Positions 1 to 7,163 are shown, counted from the stretch's first letter. The stretch: DNA of 8,915 nt from Candidatus Aenigmatarchaeota archaeon (GCA_030634615.1 DAOWAL010000042.1:1-8915), one strand, 5' to 3'. The notes: generated by a model not told the origin, from the sequence alone. Program-made: numbers and translations.

Positions 1-2
1 AT

Positions 3-917
3 GTAAAAAGAATAAAGCTCGAAGAATACAAGCAACAGAAAAGGGGCGGTAAAGGGATAATCGGAACAAGGACAAAGGAAGGCGACATTGTAAAGGAAAT
101 GTACGTTACAAGCACTCACGATTACTTGTTATGCTTTACAAACAAAGGAAAGGTTCACTGGATAAAAGCATACAGAATACCGGAAGTTGGCAGATATGCG
201 AAAGGAAGGCCAATAATAAACCTTCTCAATGTTGAAAAAGACGAAAAAGTAAAGGACATAATCCCAATAAAGGAATTCAGGGAGGGTAAATACATATTCT
301 TCGTAACAAGGAAAGGACAAGTTAAGAAAACTCCTTTAATGGCTTACAGCAAACCACGTTCATCCGGTATACGTGCGATCACTCTTAGAGAAGGCGATGA
401 CTTAGTGGAGGCAAAGTTAACAGACGGAAGTCATGAAATAATAATTGCTACAAGGAAAGGTTTTGCCATTCATTTCCGTGAAAAAGACGTCCGATCAATG
501 GGAAGAACAGCATCGGGTGTACGTGGTATAAGGCTTAGAAAGGGCGATAAAGTTGTCGGTATGTGCAGAGTCGATAAAACAAGTTCGTTATTCACTGTAT
601 CAGAAAAAGGATACGGTAAACGTACAAAGTTTGACAATTACAGAACACAAACACGTGGCGGAAAGGGTATAACAAACCTCAAAGTAACGCCTAAAAACGG
701 TGAAGTTGTGGGAATTATTCCACTCCATGATGACGATGAAATAATGTTCATTTCAAAAGAGGGACTGATAATCAGAACAGTTGCAAAGTATATTTCTGAG
801 ATAGGCAGGGCAACTCAGGGTGTAAGGGTCATGAGATTAAACGATGGTGACAAGCTTGTTTCTTTTGCAAAGATCAAAGCAGAAGACATTGTCGACGAAG
901 AAAAGTCTGATTCTTAG
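3..917 (+). CDS. gyrA: DNA gyrase subunit A, C-terminal domain (5' truncated)
   Basis: The reading frame is open from the left edge (first full codon at 3) and gives 304 residues before a TAG stop, so the catalytic N-terminal part lies outside the window. What remains is the GyrA beta-pinwheel, which wraps DNA and allows gyrase to introduce negative supercoils. A GyrA box, QKRGGKG (family consensus QRRGGKG), is at residues 12-18 (nt 36-56). A second, degenerate copy (QTRGGKG) lies in a later blade near nt 648-668. Repeated blade signatures are visible, such as R-x-A-S/T-x-G-V-R-G-I-R-L-x-x-G-D near nt 505-550 and again near nt 805-850. The intact GyrA box favours gyrase over topoisomerase IV ParC. 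The tail is short and acidic (DIVDEEKSDS), similar in character to the acidic tails of bacterial GyrA. The adjacent polB fits a replication neighbourhood. Whether gyrB lies upstream cannot be seen. Confidence 0.95.
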   Translation, partial: VKRIKLEEYKQQKRGGKGIIGTRTKEGDIVKEMYVTSTHDYLLCFTNKGKVHWIKAYRIPEVGRYAKGRPIINLLNVEKDEKVKDIIPIKEFREGKYIFFVTRKGQVKKTPLMAYSKPRSSGIRAITLREGDDLVEAKLTDGSHEIIIATRKGFAIHFREKDVRSMGRTASGVRGIRLRKGDKVVGMCRVDKTSSLFTVSEKGYGKRTKFDNYRTQTRGGKGITNLKVTPKNGEVVGIIPLHDDDEIMFISKEGLIIRTVAKYISEIGRATQGVRVMRLNDGDKLVSFAKIKAEDIVDEEKSDS

Positions 918-940
918 TGCAATATTTTACTACTAAAAAG

Positions 941-949
941 TATTTAAAT
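941..949 (+). promoter_or_regulatory. TATA box of the small basic protein gene
   Basis: The sequence TATTTAAAT matches the archaeal TATA consensus. Its centre is about 25 nt upstream of the ATG at 970, which puts the predicted transcript start on or next to that codon. No Shine-Dalgarno sequence precedes it, so the transcript is probably leaderless. This also supports ATG 970 over the in-frame GTG at 961. Confidence 0.6.
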
Positions 950-969
950 TAAAAAAATATGTGTTTATT

Positions 970-1269
970 ATGAGCAGCTATCTAAAAGTTGACAAGAATA
1001 TGATGATGTTATATTCAGATCTTGATAAAAAATACAATAAAAATACTTACAAAAACCTAAGTCCAAAACTTTTAAAAAGGGGAGCAACTACTCTACTCAC
1101 TACAGCCGAGTTAACGGGAAGCGATCTTACTTGTTTAGACGCAATTAATAAAGTATATGATATAATAAACCAAACATACAAACTTGGCCGTAGCGAAAAA
1201 ATAAAACGTGCAGGCAAGGAAATTGAGGGCATGTTAATGGAATACATAAAAGACTTTGTGAAAAGATAA
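970..1269 (+). CDS. small basic protein, function unknown
   Basis: I do not recognise this 99-residue protein. It is Lys/Arg-rich with a Met-rich stretch near the N-terminus (KNMMMLY). The rest looks largely alpha-helical, including a segment KRGATTLLTTAEL and a C-terminal helix with the pattern KIKRAGKEIEGMLMEYI. There is no signal peptide, membrane segment, zinc-ligand pattern or obvious DNA-binding motif; the two cysteine-poor halves give no metal site. An in-frame GTG lies at 961, but the TATA box at 941-949 predicts transcription to start at about 970, so the ATG there was chosen. It sits between gyrA and polB on the same strand, 52 nt after gyrA and 41 nt before polB. Both it and polB appear to have their own promoter, so co-regulation is not required. 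It is probably a real gene, because it has a good promoter, clean boundaries and the same codon use as its neighbours. Confidence 0.7.
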   Translation: MSSYLKVDKNMMMLYSDLDKKYNKNTYKNLSPKLLKRGATTLLTTAELTGSDLTCLDAINKVYDIINQTYKLGRSEKIKRAGKEIEGMLMEYIKDFVKR

Positions 1270-1280
1270 AAAACTAATAT

Positions 1281-1289
1281 TATTTTTAA
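1281..1289 (+). promoter_or_regulatory. TATA box of polB
   Basis: TATTTTTAA is centred 26 nt upstream of the polB ATG at 1311, the distance expected between an archaeal TATA box and the transcript start. There is no Shine-Dalgarno sequence in front of the ATG, so the polB message is probably leaderless. Confidence 0.6.
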
Positions 1290-1310
1290 GCTGAAAACTA
1301 ATCATAGAGC

Positions 1311-3782
1311 ATGAACAAAGTTGATTTCTGTGTTTTTGACATTAGCTATGTTGTTGAGGACAATCTCCCTATTGTAAAAATATGGGGAAAGACGAAAGCA
1401 GGAAAAAGTGTTTTGGCAATTGACAGGGACTTTTATCCATACTTCTACGCAGAAGCAGATGAAAACATGAGCACTGCTGACGTGGAAGCACTTAAAATGA
1501 GACTCAGAGAGCTCAAGGAGTTTGGAGAAAAAATAAAAACAATAGAAAACGTAAACAAAAAATATCTTGGTAAGGAAAAGGTTTTTCTTAAGGTAGTTGT
1601 AACAAATCCAAGAGATCTTCCAAGTATAAAAGATACTATAAAGGAATGGAAAGGTATACGAAGAACATACGAATACGACATAATGTTTTACAGGCGTTAC
1701 ATAATAGACAAAGGAATTATCCCGATGAAATGGATTTCTGTTGAAGGTGAAAAAGAAAAAGACAGCACAGCAGATATTGTAATCGATGTTAAATCCATTA
1801 TCCCAATGAAAGGAATTTATCCGAAATTCAAGACAATGGCAATAGATATAGAAACAGTCGATGAAGAGATAATAATGATATCACTTGTCTCTAAGGGTTT
1901 TAGGAAAGTTCTGACGCATAGCTGGGATGAAAAAGCGATGAATTATGTTGAAATACTTGAAAATGAAGCTGAGATGCTGAAAAGATTTATAGAACTCATC
2001 AGAGAGAGAAATCCCGACATAATAGTCACATATAATGGTGACATGTTCGATTTTGTCAAAATAAATGAAAGATGTTTTCATTACAAGATAGATCTTAATA
2101 TAGGAAGAGGCGGAGAAAAATTAGAGTTCAGAAAACGTACAAGAAGAATGGCTGCAAGAATAATAGGAAGGACTCATATAGACATCTACAACTTTGTTTA
2201 CAGCATAATAGGATCATCATTACAATCTGAAACATTCACTCTTGACATGGTTTCAAAAGAATTGTTAGGAGCAGGCAAAAAACCACTTGACTGGAAAAAA
2301 CTTAGTAAAATGTGGAAGGAAAAGAAAGGTCTCAACAAGATATCAAGATACTGTGAATGGGATTCTCAGCTTACCCTAAAACTCTTAGATTTAATGATAA
2401 ACCAAATATTTGAACTTTGCAAGGTCTCTGGTCAAATTGTTTTTGACGTTTCAAGAATGTCATATTCTCAACTTGTGGAATGGCTTCTCATAAGAAAAGC
2501 TTATGAGAAAAATGAAATTGTACTCAACAGACCAACATATATAGAAATGACAAGAAGAAGAGAAGCATCACCTTATCTGGGCGGATATGTTTTAGAACCA
2601 GAACCCGGAATACACAAAAACATAGCACTCTTCGATTTCGCTAGCCTTTATCCTTCAACTATAATAACGCACAATATATCACCGGAAACACTTGACAGTA
2701 AAAGTAACGGTAAGAATGAAAACAGAGTCCCGGATAGTGATCATTTCTTTTCAATAGAAAAAACAGGATTTATCCCATCAATAATGGAAGAACTCGTGAA
2801 AAAGAGAATTGAAATAAAACAGCAAATGCAAAAACTTGCAGTTGGTTCTCCTAAATACAAAGATCTCTACAGCAGACAATACGCGTTGAAACTTCTGACA
2901 AATGCAAGCTATGGGTACTATGCATATTCAGGATCAAGATGGTATTCAAGAATATGTGCAATGGCAATAGCATCATTTGGAAGAAGATATATAAAAAATG
3001 TAATAGATACTGCTAAGAAAAATAACTTCAAAGTAATATACGGAGATACCGATTCGTTATTCATTTCAGAATGCAGCAAGCAAAAAGCACAGGTGTTCCT
3101 AAAAGAAGTAAACGAAAATTTACCCGGGACGATGGAACTTGAATTCGAAGGAATGTACAAATCAGGAATATTTGTACCGACAAAAACAGGTACAGCTGCA
3201 AAGAAAAGATATGCTCTTTTGGACAATAAAGATCACATCACGATAAGGGGATTTGAAGTTGTAAGAAGAGATTGGTGCAAGATAGCAAAGGACACACAGG
3301 AACAAGTTTTGTCAGCCATACTAAAAGACAAGGATAAGGATAAAGCAATTGCAATAGTAATGGAAATGATAGACAAAGTGAAAGGTGAAAAAATCAAAAA
3401 AGAAGACCTTGTCTTGTACACACAACTCACGAAACCTATAAACGAGTATGAACAAATCGGTCCTCATGTCGCAGCAGCTAAAAAATCTATCGAGTACGGG
3501 CAGACTGTAAAGGAAGGTCAGATAATAGGATACATAATATCTAAAGGAACCGGCTCAATATCGAGCCGTGCTGAACCATATGATTATGCCGAAGACTATG
3601 ACCCGGAGTATTACATAAACAATCAAATTTTACCGGCAGCCATGAGAATTCTTCATGCACTAGGGTTCACCGAAGAAGATGTTTTGAGCGAACCACCAGG
3701 GCAAAAATCACTTGACACATTTATGAAAAAATCACTTAAGAAACGTCTCAGAGAAAGTTTTGAAAAGTTCAGAAGCGATTGA
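1311..3782 (+). CDS. polB: family B DNA polymerase with 3'-5' exonuclease and PIP box
   Basis: Replicative/repair DNA polymerase of 823 residues, within the usual 770-900 range for archaeal PolB. Order of parts: an N-terminal domain resembling the uracil-sensing domain of archaeal enzymes (YPYFYAEA near residue 43, P-R-D-L-P at 100-104); exonuclease motif I D-I-E (D179, E181); motif II YNGDMFD (N242, D247); motif III YCEWD (Y347, D351); polymerase motif A DFASLYPS (D442); motif B K-x3-N-x2-YG (K527, N531, Y534, G535); motif C YGDTDS (D579, D581). A KKRY motif follows in the palm. All catalytic residues of both activities are present, so the enzyme should polymerise and proofread. Residues 798-805 (QKSLDTFM) form a PCNA-interacting PIP box just before a basic tail. 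No intein interrupts the motifs. The ATG at 1311 is chosen because a TATA box lies 26 nt upstream. It is the last gene of the + strand block and meets a - strand gene tail to tail. Confidence 0.97.
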   Translation: MNKVDFCVFDISYVVEDNLPIVKIWGKTKAGKSVLAIDRDFYPYFYAEADENMSTADVEALKMRLRELKEFGEKIKTIENVNKKYLGKEKVFLKVVVTNPRDLPSIKDTIKEWKGIRRTYEYDIMFYRRYIIDKGIIPMKWISVEGEKEKDSTADIVIDVKSIIPMKGIYPKFKTMAIDIETVDEEIIMISLVSKGFRKVLTHSWDEKAMNYVEILENEAEMLKRFIELIRERNPDIIVTYNGDMFDFVKINERCFHYKIDLNIGRGGEKLEFRKRTRRMAARIIGRTHIDIYNFVYSIIGSSLQSETFTLDMVSKELLGAGKKPLDWKKLSKMWKEKKGLNKISRYCEWDSQLTLKLLDLMINQIFELCKVSGQIVFDVSRMSYSQLVEWLLIRKAYEKNEIVLNRPTYIEMTRRREASPYLGGYVLEPEPGIHKNIALFDFASLYPSTIITHNISPETLDSKSNGKNENRVPDSDHFFSIEKTGFIPSIMEELVKKRIEIKQQMQKLAVGSPKYKDLYSRQYALKLLTNASYGYYAYSGSRWYSRICAMAIASFGRRYIKNVIDTAKKNNFKVIYGDTDSLFISECSKQKAQVFLKEVNENLPGTMELEFEGMYKSGIFVPTKTGTAAKKRYALLDNKDHITIRGFEVVRRDWCKIAKDTQEQVLSAILKDKDKDKAIAIVMEMIDKVKGEKIKKEDLVLYTQLTKPINEYEQIGPHVAAAKKSIEYGQTVKEGQIIGYIISKGTGSISSRAEPYDYAEDYDPEYYINNQILPAAMRILHALGFTEEDVLSEPPGQKSLDTFMKKSLKKRLRESFEKFRSD

Positions 3783-3784
3783 TT

Positions 3785-3803
3785 GAAGAAATGTCATTTC
3801 TTC
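3785..3803. terminator. perfect inverted repeat between convergent genes
   Basis: Arms GAAGAAATG and CATTTCTTC are perfect 9-nt complements around a single T. The repeat begins 3 nt after the polB stop and lies in the 33-nt gap before the end of the convergent gene. In RNA it could form a 7-8 bp hairpin from either strand. AT-rich sequence follows on the + side (AATAATATTTTATG). A bidirectional terminator is the natural reading, but archaeal termination relies more on T-tracts than hairpins, so this is tentative. Confidence 0.4.
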
Positions 3804-3815
3804 TCCAATAATATT

Positions 3816-4181
3816 TTATGCTTTAATCATTTTAGCCGGATTATCCTTCCAATAATCTAAACAATCTTTTTCGGACCAAATAACAGCTTCAAACCCATCA
3901 TCAGTTGTTTTAGAAAGACATTTCAATTCATCTTGTTTTAGATATTCCCCCATGCCCATCTCTTTGAAGATTTTGTCTCTGACAGACGTTGGTGCATCTC
4001 TCCCCTCTTCGAGCGTAATCTTATTGGAATCTATTTTCGCGGTAATTGAAGGATATTTTTCATATGAAGTCAATCCGGATTCATTAACATCAAAACCCAT
4101 ATTAGTTAGCGTACTAATTATCTTTTCATCATATTGTTTTATGTCAGTGTATTTTTTAGAAACCTTCTCAACTTCTCCCAT
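3816..4181 (-). CDS. hypothetical acidic protein
   Basis: I do not recognise this 121-residue cytoplasmic protein. It begins MGEVEKVSKKYTDIKQYDEK, followed by short alternating charged and hydrophobic segments (YPSITAKIDSNKITLEEG) that suggest alternating strands and helices. The C-terminal third contains two cysteines and a tryptophan-rich stretch (EAVIWSEKDCLDYWKDNP). There is no signal peptide, membrane segment or clear ligand-binding motif. A TTG nine nt upstream (4190) could extend it by three residues, but that codon would sit only 2 nt from the Shine-Dalgarno AAGGAG (4193-4198). The ATG at 4181 has 11 nt spacing and is preferred. The gene is convergent with polB, with 33 nt between stops, and is transcribed separately from the GNAT gene 125 nt upstream, since TATA-like elements lie in that gap. 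It could be an orphan or a narrow-lineage family. Confidence 0.7.
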   Translation of the reverse strand: MGEVEKVSKKYTDIKQYDEKIISTLTNMGFDVNESGLTSYEKYPSITAKIDSNKITLEEGRDAPTSVRDKIFKEMGMGEYLKQDELKCLSKTTDDGFEAVIWSEKDCLDYWKDNPAKMIKA

Positions 4182-4192
4182 GAAAATCAATA

Positions 4193-4198
4193 CTCCTT
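4193..4198 (-). promoter_or_regulatory. Shine-Dalgarno sequence of the hypothetical gene
   Basis: AAGGAG on the - strand, 11 nt before the ATG at 4181 and 2 nt before a TTG at 4190. Spacing favours the ATG, though it is at the long end of the normal range. Confidence 0.55.
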
Positions 4199-4237
4199 AC
4201 ATGTCTGTGACGTGTTTGTTATTTGATATTAAGTGGT

Positions 4238-4248
4238 AATATTTATAA
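4238..4248 (-). promoter_or_regulatory. candidate TATA box of the hypothetical gene (proximal)
   Basis: TTTATAAATAT on the - strand predicts a transcript start near 4217-4219 and a leader of about 36-38 nt containing the Shine-Dalgarno sequence. A second, closer-to-consensus element (TTTAAATAT, - strand, 4286-4294) lies about 45 nt further upstream and would give a leader of about 83 nt. Sequence alone does not decide between them. The whole 4199-4306 gap is very AT-rich and holds no ORF I would support. Confidence 0.4.
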
Positions 4249-4306
4249 AATCGGTGGTTACCTAACCTTTCATGACAATTTATAGATATTTAAATTTGAA
4301 AAATAG

Positions 4307-4741
4307 TCAAATGTTCTTTTCCATTACGACTCTTTTTTTCTGATACCCTATTTTCTCATAAAGTTTTATAGCAGAAACATTTTCAAGTGTAACAGTGAGT
4401 TTTATTCTTTTGATATTCTTTTCCCTGAAATATTCCTCAGCACAATCCATCAGTTTTTTTGCAAGACCCTTTCCCCTGAATTCATCATCAATATATATCT
4501 GATGAACAAGGCCACATTTGCCAAGAATTGTCCTTGTCGTACTCATCCACAAAAAGCCGATAACTTTTCCGTTCTCTTCTAAAACATGCATTCCTTCAGG
4601 TTCCCTTTCAAAATTTTTCAGCACAGATTCTTTGTATTTTTCAGGATTAAAATTATTGTCGGGAAAACTTACCTGCACGCTTTTTTTCTTAAATTCCAAT
4701 ATTTTTTCAATGTCACTTTCCTGAAATCTTCTTTGCTCCAC
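4307..4741 (-). CDS. GNAT family N-acetyltransferase
   Basis: A 144-residue single-domain GCN5-related acetyltransferase, the usual size for the fold. It transfers the acetyl group of acetyl-CoA to an amine; the substrate cannot be told from sequence. The central strand VIGFLW is at 60-65. Motif A, with the CoA pyrophosphate loop R-G-K-G-L-A at 89-94, follows the strand HQIYID. Motif B, N-V-S-A-I-K-L-Y-E-K-I-G-Y, is at 121-133, with Tyr128 in the position of the usual general acid. The start is a GTG at 4741, chosen because AGGTGA lies 5 nt upstream and residues before it would run out of the domain. The start lies inside the end of the upstream gene (29-nt overlap in another frame), so the two are very likely one operon with translational coupling. 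Possible roles include protein N-terminal or lysine acetylation, or modification of a product of the upstream amidohydrolase-like enzyme. Confidence 0.9.
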   Translation of the reverse strand: MEQRRFQESDIEKILEFKKKSVQVSFPDNNFNPEKYKESVLKNFEREPEGMHVLEENGKVIGFLWMSTTRTILGKCGLVHQIYIDDEFRGKGLAKKLMDCAEEYFREKNIKRIKLTVTLENVSAIKLYEKIGYQKKRVVMEKNI

Positions 4742-5786
4742 TCAGCTCACCTTTTTTCATGAAATTTAATATATCCATTTGTTTTGTTCCCATTTTTCTG
4801 TACTTGTCTATGGACACTATATCATTAAGTATGTCCATGATTATATTACTTGCCTGTTTTGGATACCAATAACCAAAAAAATTCGATGTTTCAACTTCCA
4901 TTACTATGCTGTTTTTTTTGAAAAGATGGTTTTTCATTTTCAGAGCTTTTTGTCCCTTGAATATTGATTCCACTGTTATATGAGGACGAACATTATCCTT
5001 TCTCAGTGCAGATTTTATTGCTGCAATGTAATTCTTTTCATTGAAATTTTTCTCAAGGCGGTTGTATACTTTTTTATCAGCGTATTTTTTTATAACAATT
5101 AAATCATTTTGAACATTCTTCTTGAACTCTACCTTCATCTTGTCCATATCAAATTCAGAAAAAATTTCCTTTATCCTGCCAACAACTCTTCCATGTTCGT
5201 GTATTATGCCGTTCTTGTAATGTTTTGACATGTGTTTGAAAAAATCTTCATAGTTTTCGTTTGTTTTTTTAACAATTGTGTCAATGAGTTCTTTTTTAAC
5301 TCCCCTACCTTGATATGTTATAAAATCCATAACAGACGGAAAATTTTTGATTCGCGTAAACAAACTGTGCGCAAAAACTATTATGTTACCAGATCTTTGG
5401 ACTGTTCTCCAAAAATCATTGTATATTTTCTGCCTGTTATAGTGATCAACCCCGTTAAAAGACGTCCAAGCATATTCGTTTCTGTATTTATACAGTTTTA
5501 CCTTGTTTTCATCCATTACAAAATCAGACCACACGTTAAGAGAGGAGCTTTTCGACGGTTGTTCCCTGTTGTAATCCGTGCCATACATTTGTTTTCTTGG
5601 CATTGTAGAAATAATTAATGTTCCTCCCATCTTAAGCCAGCACTGTGAAGCAATGGTATCAGACCACTGGTCTCTGGATGTAGAAACTTCTATTGCCGGA
5701 CCTGTGTGAGGACATACCCAAACCGGTCCCGGACCATTCCTGTAAACTATAAAACCAGGATGATATTCAATGTTTAGAAACTTCAT
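4713..5786 (-). CDS. N-formylglutamate amidohydrolase-like protein (tentative)
   Basis: A 357-residue soluble protein without signal peptide or membrane segment. Its first half is reminiscent of zinc-dependent N-formylglutamate amidohydrolases (FGases): a strand ending in C-P-H-T-G (His27), D-x3-D (39-43), G-T-D-Y-N-R-E (69-75, like the D-L-N-R signature), and a strand ending in F-A-H-S-L-F (His140). Near the C-terminus M-E-V-E (296-299) could supply the Glu of the family's late E-x-N/E motif. Residues 160-290 are a Lys-rich, mostly helical insert that normal FGases of about 260 residues lack, so substrate and activity may differ. If the assignment is right it hydrolyses an amide bond of an acylated amino acid or peptide. 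It is the first gene of an operon with the overlapping GNAT acetyltransferase. A TATA box 26 nt before the ATG indicates a leaderless transcript and supports this start. The alternative is an uncharacterised family with a coincidentally similar active site. Confidence 0.5.
   Translation of the reverse strand: MKFLNIEYHPGFIVYRNGPGPVWVCPHTGPAIEVSTSRDQWSDTIASQCWLKMGGTLIISTMPRKQMYGTDYNREQPSKSSSLNVWSDFVMDENKVKLYKYRNEYAWTSFNGVDHYNRQKIYNDFWRTVQRSGNIIVFAHSLFTRIKNFPSVMDFITYQGRGVKKELIDTIVKKTNENYEDFFKHMSKHYKNGIIHEHGRVVGRIKEIFSEFDMDKMKVEFKKNVQNDLIVIKKYADKKVYNRLEKNFNEKNYIAAIKSALRKDNVRPHITVESIFKGQKALKMKNHLFKKNSIVMEVETSNFFGYWYPKQASNIIMDILNDIVSIDKYRKMGTKQMDILNFMKKGELSGAKKISGK
4747..4752 (-). promoter_or_regulatory. 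Shine-Dalgarno sequence of the GNAT gene, inside the upstream gene
   Basis: AGGTGA on the - strand, 5 nt before the GTG start at 4741. It matches the expected anti-Shine-Dalgarno complement well and lies within the coding end of the upstream gene. It fixes the GTG as the start and supports translational coupling. Confidence 0.7.
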
Positions 5787-5807
5787 GTATATATTATAGT
5801 CGAGGTC

Positions 5808-5815
5808 ATAAAAAA
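5808..5815 (-). promoter_or_regulatory. TATA box of the amidohydrolase-like/GNAT operon
   Basis: TTTTTTAT on the - strand is centred about 26 nt upstream of the ATG at 5786, and no Shine-Dalgarno sequence follows it. A leaderless transcript is predicted. The element lies in the divergent gap of about 96 nt shared with the Cys-rich protein gene. Confidence 0.55.
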
Positions 5816-5843
5816 GCGTACTGTGAATATCGAAAAAAACGAG

Positions 5844-5851
5844 TATTTATT
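5844..5851 (+). promoter_or_regulatory. candidate TATA box of the secreted Cys-rich protein gene
   Basis: TATTTATT predicts a transcript start near 5873, leaving about 10 nt before the ATG at 5883. A second TATA-like ATTTAAAT at 5866-5873 is too close to that ATG to serve it. The position makes the in-frame GTG at 5823 unlikely as the start, because it would lie upstream of the transcript. Confidence 0.4.
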
Positions 5852-5882
5852 TGACATGTTGCAACATTTAAATGGTGTTTTT

Positions 5883-7157
5883 ATGTTTGCTGGTAAAAGT
5901 AAATTATTTTTAGGAAGTGTTGGCATAATAATCTCATTTATGATTGCGAGTATAGCTTTTACCACTCCAACATCAAGTTATGATATGCCAAAAGTTGAAA
6001 AAGAATGGACATGTACTAATGGCGGATTTTCATCTGACCATTGCTACAGTGAAAGCTGTGCGTATAATGTATTCCATATATGGAGCAAAACAGGAGACCA
6101 GGTATTTAATTTTGACGCTCCAAGAGCAGGGGAATATGAATGCACTATTGAAGTTGTAGCAAATCATTTTGATTATAAATCAGATGCTCCACCGCAGATA
6201 AATGAAAGAGTTGATGTTTTTCTTAACAATGAACAGGTAGGAACTACTGAAGACAAATGGTGCCCTCCTGACAATGATATAAATCCACCACCAAACGTGG
6301 AGTGCGAATCTGGTGATAACTGTGTATATGTTGATGCTGGAACTGATGTTAACGGGTTCTTCACAGCAGGTAATGTAAAAAGTTTCAGTGGAAGTTCTGT
6401 ATGTTTCAAAGTAGACAACGTGGATGCATTATATCAAGCAATGCTTGACAGAAATGGCGGCACAGAGGATGCAAAAGACAAGCAATTTGTTTTCGGTCTT
6501 GGCGGTGTTGACAATTATCACCATTTTGCGGCATTCTACAGATACATGAAACCGGGTGGAATGTATAATAAGATGCATCTCATGGAAATGGATACAGGTT
6601 TCAATTATGACGGTAATGATCGTTATGGATGGTGCTATCTCACAAAAGACGGTGGCCCTGGTGGAAGAGGCCTTGAATTAAAACAGGGTTGTGTTTACAA
6701 AATAGATATATCACTGTTCGGTGTGACAGTTTCGGGAGGAAAAGACGATATAACCTTCACAGACGGTTGCAACAGATATCTTGTTTACCCATCTGGTCTT
6801 GATCTAAATCTTTACTGTGATAAAGATTGTAAAGGCAGGAATACAAACAGAGTACATACAACGGCATCAGGTGCAGGGATAAGTAAAGTCGATTGTGCAA
6901 CATTCCGACTTAACTGCAACGGCGAAAACTCCGGAAGCGATCCTTGCGATATTAATGGAAGAACATGTGCTGATTTTGATTGCGGTACAGGTCCATTAAC
7001 ATGTGTAGGTGAAGATATAAGTATTGCAGGATGTTCTGATTTTCCCGGTTGTCTTTACACGACGATGTGCCCAGATCCAGAAATGATAATATGTGGCAAT
7101 AACTGTTGCACAGAGGCTCAATATTGTAATAACGGTAAATGTATGCCTATCACATAA
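5883..7157 (+). CDS. secreted cysteine-rich surface protein, function unknown
   Basis: A 424-residue exported protein. The N-terminus from ATG 5883 is a textbook Sec signal: MFAGKSK, then a hydrophobic core LFLGSVGIIISFMIASIAF, then a polar region TTPTSS. The frame is open upstream to a GTG at 5823, but starting there would bury the signal under 20 polar residues, and the likely TATA box lies between the two. The exported part has 27 cysteines, strongly suggesting many disulfides. They are spread through an N-terminal Gly/Asp-rich, probably beta-sheet region and become dense after about residue 320 in short modules (C-x4-C-x4-C, C-x5-C). The last is C-G-N-N-C-C-x5-C-x4-C near the end, which looks like a small knotted module. 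There is no C-terminal membrane anchor or sorting tail, so it is released, held by partners, or anchored through an uncleaved N-terminus. Adhesin, envelope or carbohydrate-binding roles are possible, but no family is recognised. It is divergent from the amidohydrolase-like operon. Confidence 0.85.
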   Translation: MFAGKSKLFLGSVGIIISFMIASIAFTTPTSSYDMPKVEKEWTCTNGGFSSDHCYSESCAYNVFHIWSKTGDQVFNFDAPRAGEYECTIEVVANHFDYKSDAPPQINERVDVFLNNEQVGTTEDKWCPPDNDINPPPNVECESGDNCVYVDAGTDVNGFFTAGNVKSFSGSSVCFKVDNVDALYQAMLDRNGGTEDAKDKQFVFGLGGVDNYHHFAAFYRYMKPGGMYNKMHLMEMDTGFNYDGNDRYGWCYLTKDGGPGGRGLELKQGCVYKIDISLFGVTVSGGKDDITFTDGCNRYLVYPSGLDLNLYCDKDCKGRNTNRVHTTASGAGISKVDCATFRLNCNGENSGSDPCDINGRTCADFDCGTGPLTCVGEDISIAGCSDFPGCLYTTMCPDPEMIICGNNCCTEAQYCNNGKCMPIT

Positions 7158-7163
7158 AAAAAC

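Noticed and set aside
961..969. GTG at 961 as the start of the small basic protein
   Set aside because: The TATA box at 941-949 predicts transcription starting near 970, so the GTG would not be in the transcript; ATG 970 fits better.
2634..3056. Possible intein in PolB, a common site for LAGLIDADG elements in archaea
   Set aside because: Motifs A, B and C are uninterrupted and normally spaced; there is no intein splice junction.
3551..3568. GC-rich 6-bp hairpin (CGGCTC/GAGCCG) inside polB
   Set aside because: It lies in the coding sequence in a conserved-looking region, has no T-tract and no sign of function, so it is probably chance from codon choice.
4199..4306. Possible small gene or RNA in the gap between the hypothetical and GNAT genes
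   Set aside because: Only TATA-like AT-rich sequence is seen; the one ATG on the - strand is followed almost at once by a stop.
5232..5618. A 128-residue + strand ORF opposite the amidohydrolase-like gene
   Set aside because: Antisense shadow of a well-supported gene: rich in Phe, Val and Tyr, with no promoter, ribosome site or recognisable motif.
5823..5882. GTG at 5823 as the start of the Cys-rich protein
   Set aside because: It would put 20 mostly polar residues before the signal peptide and lies upstream of the likely TATA box; ATG 5883 gives a normal signal sequence.
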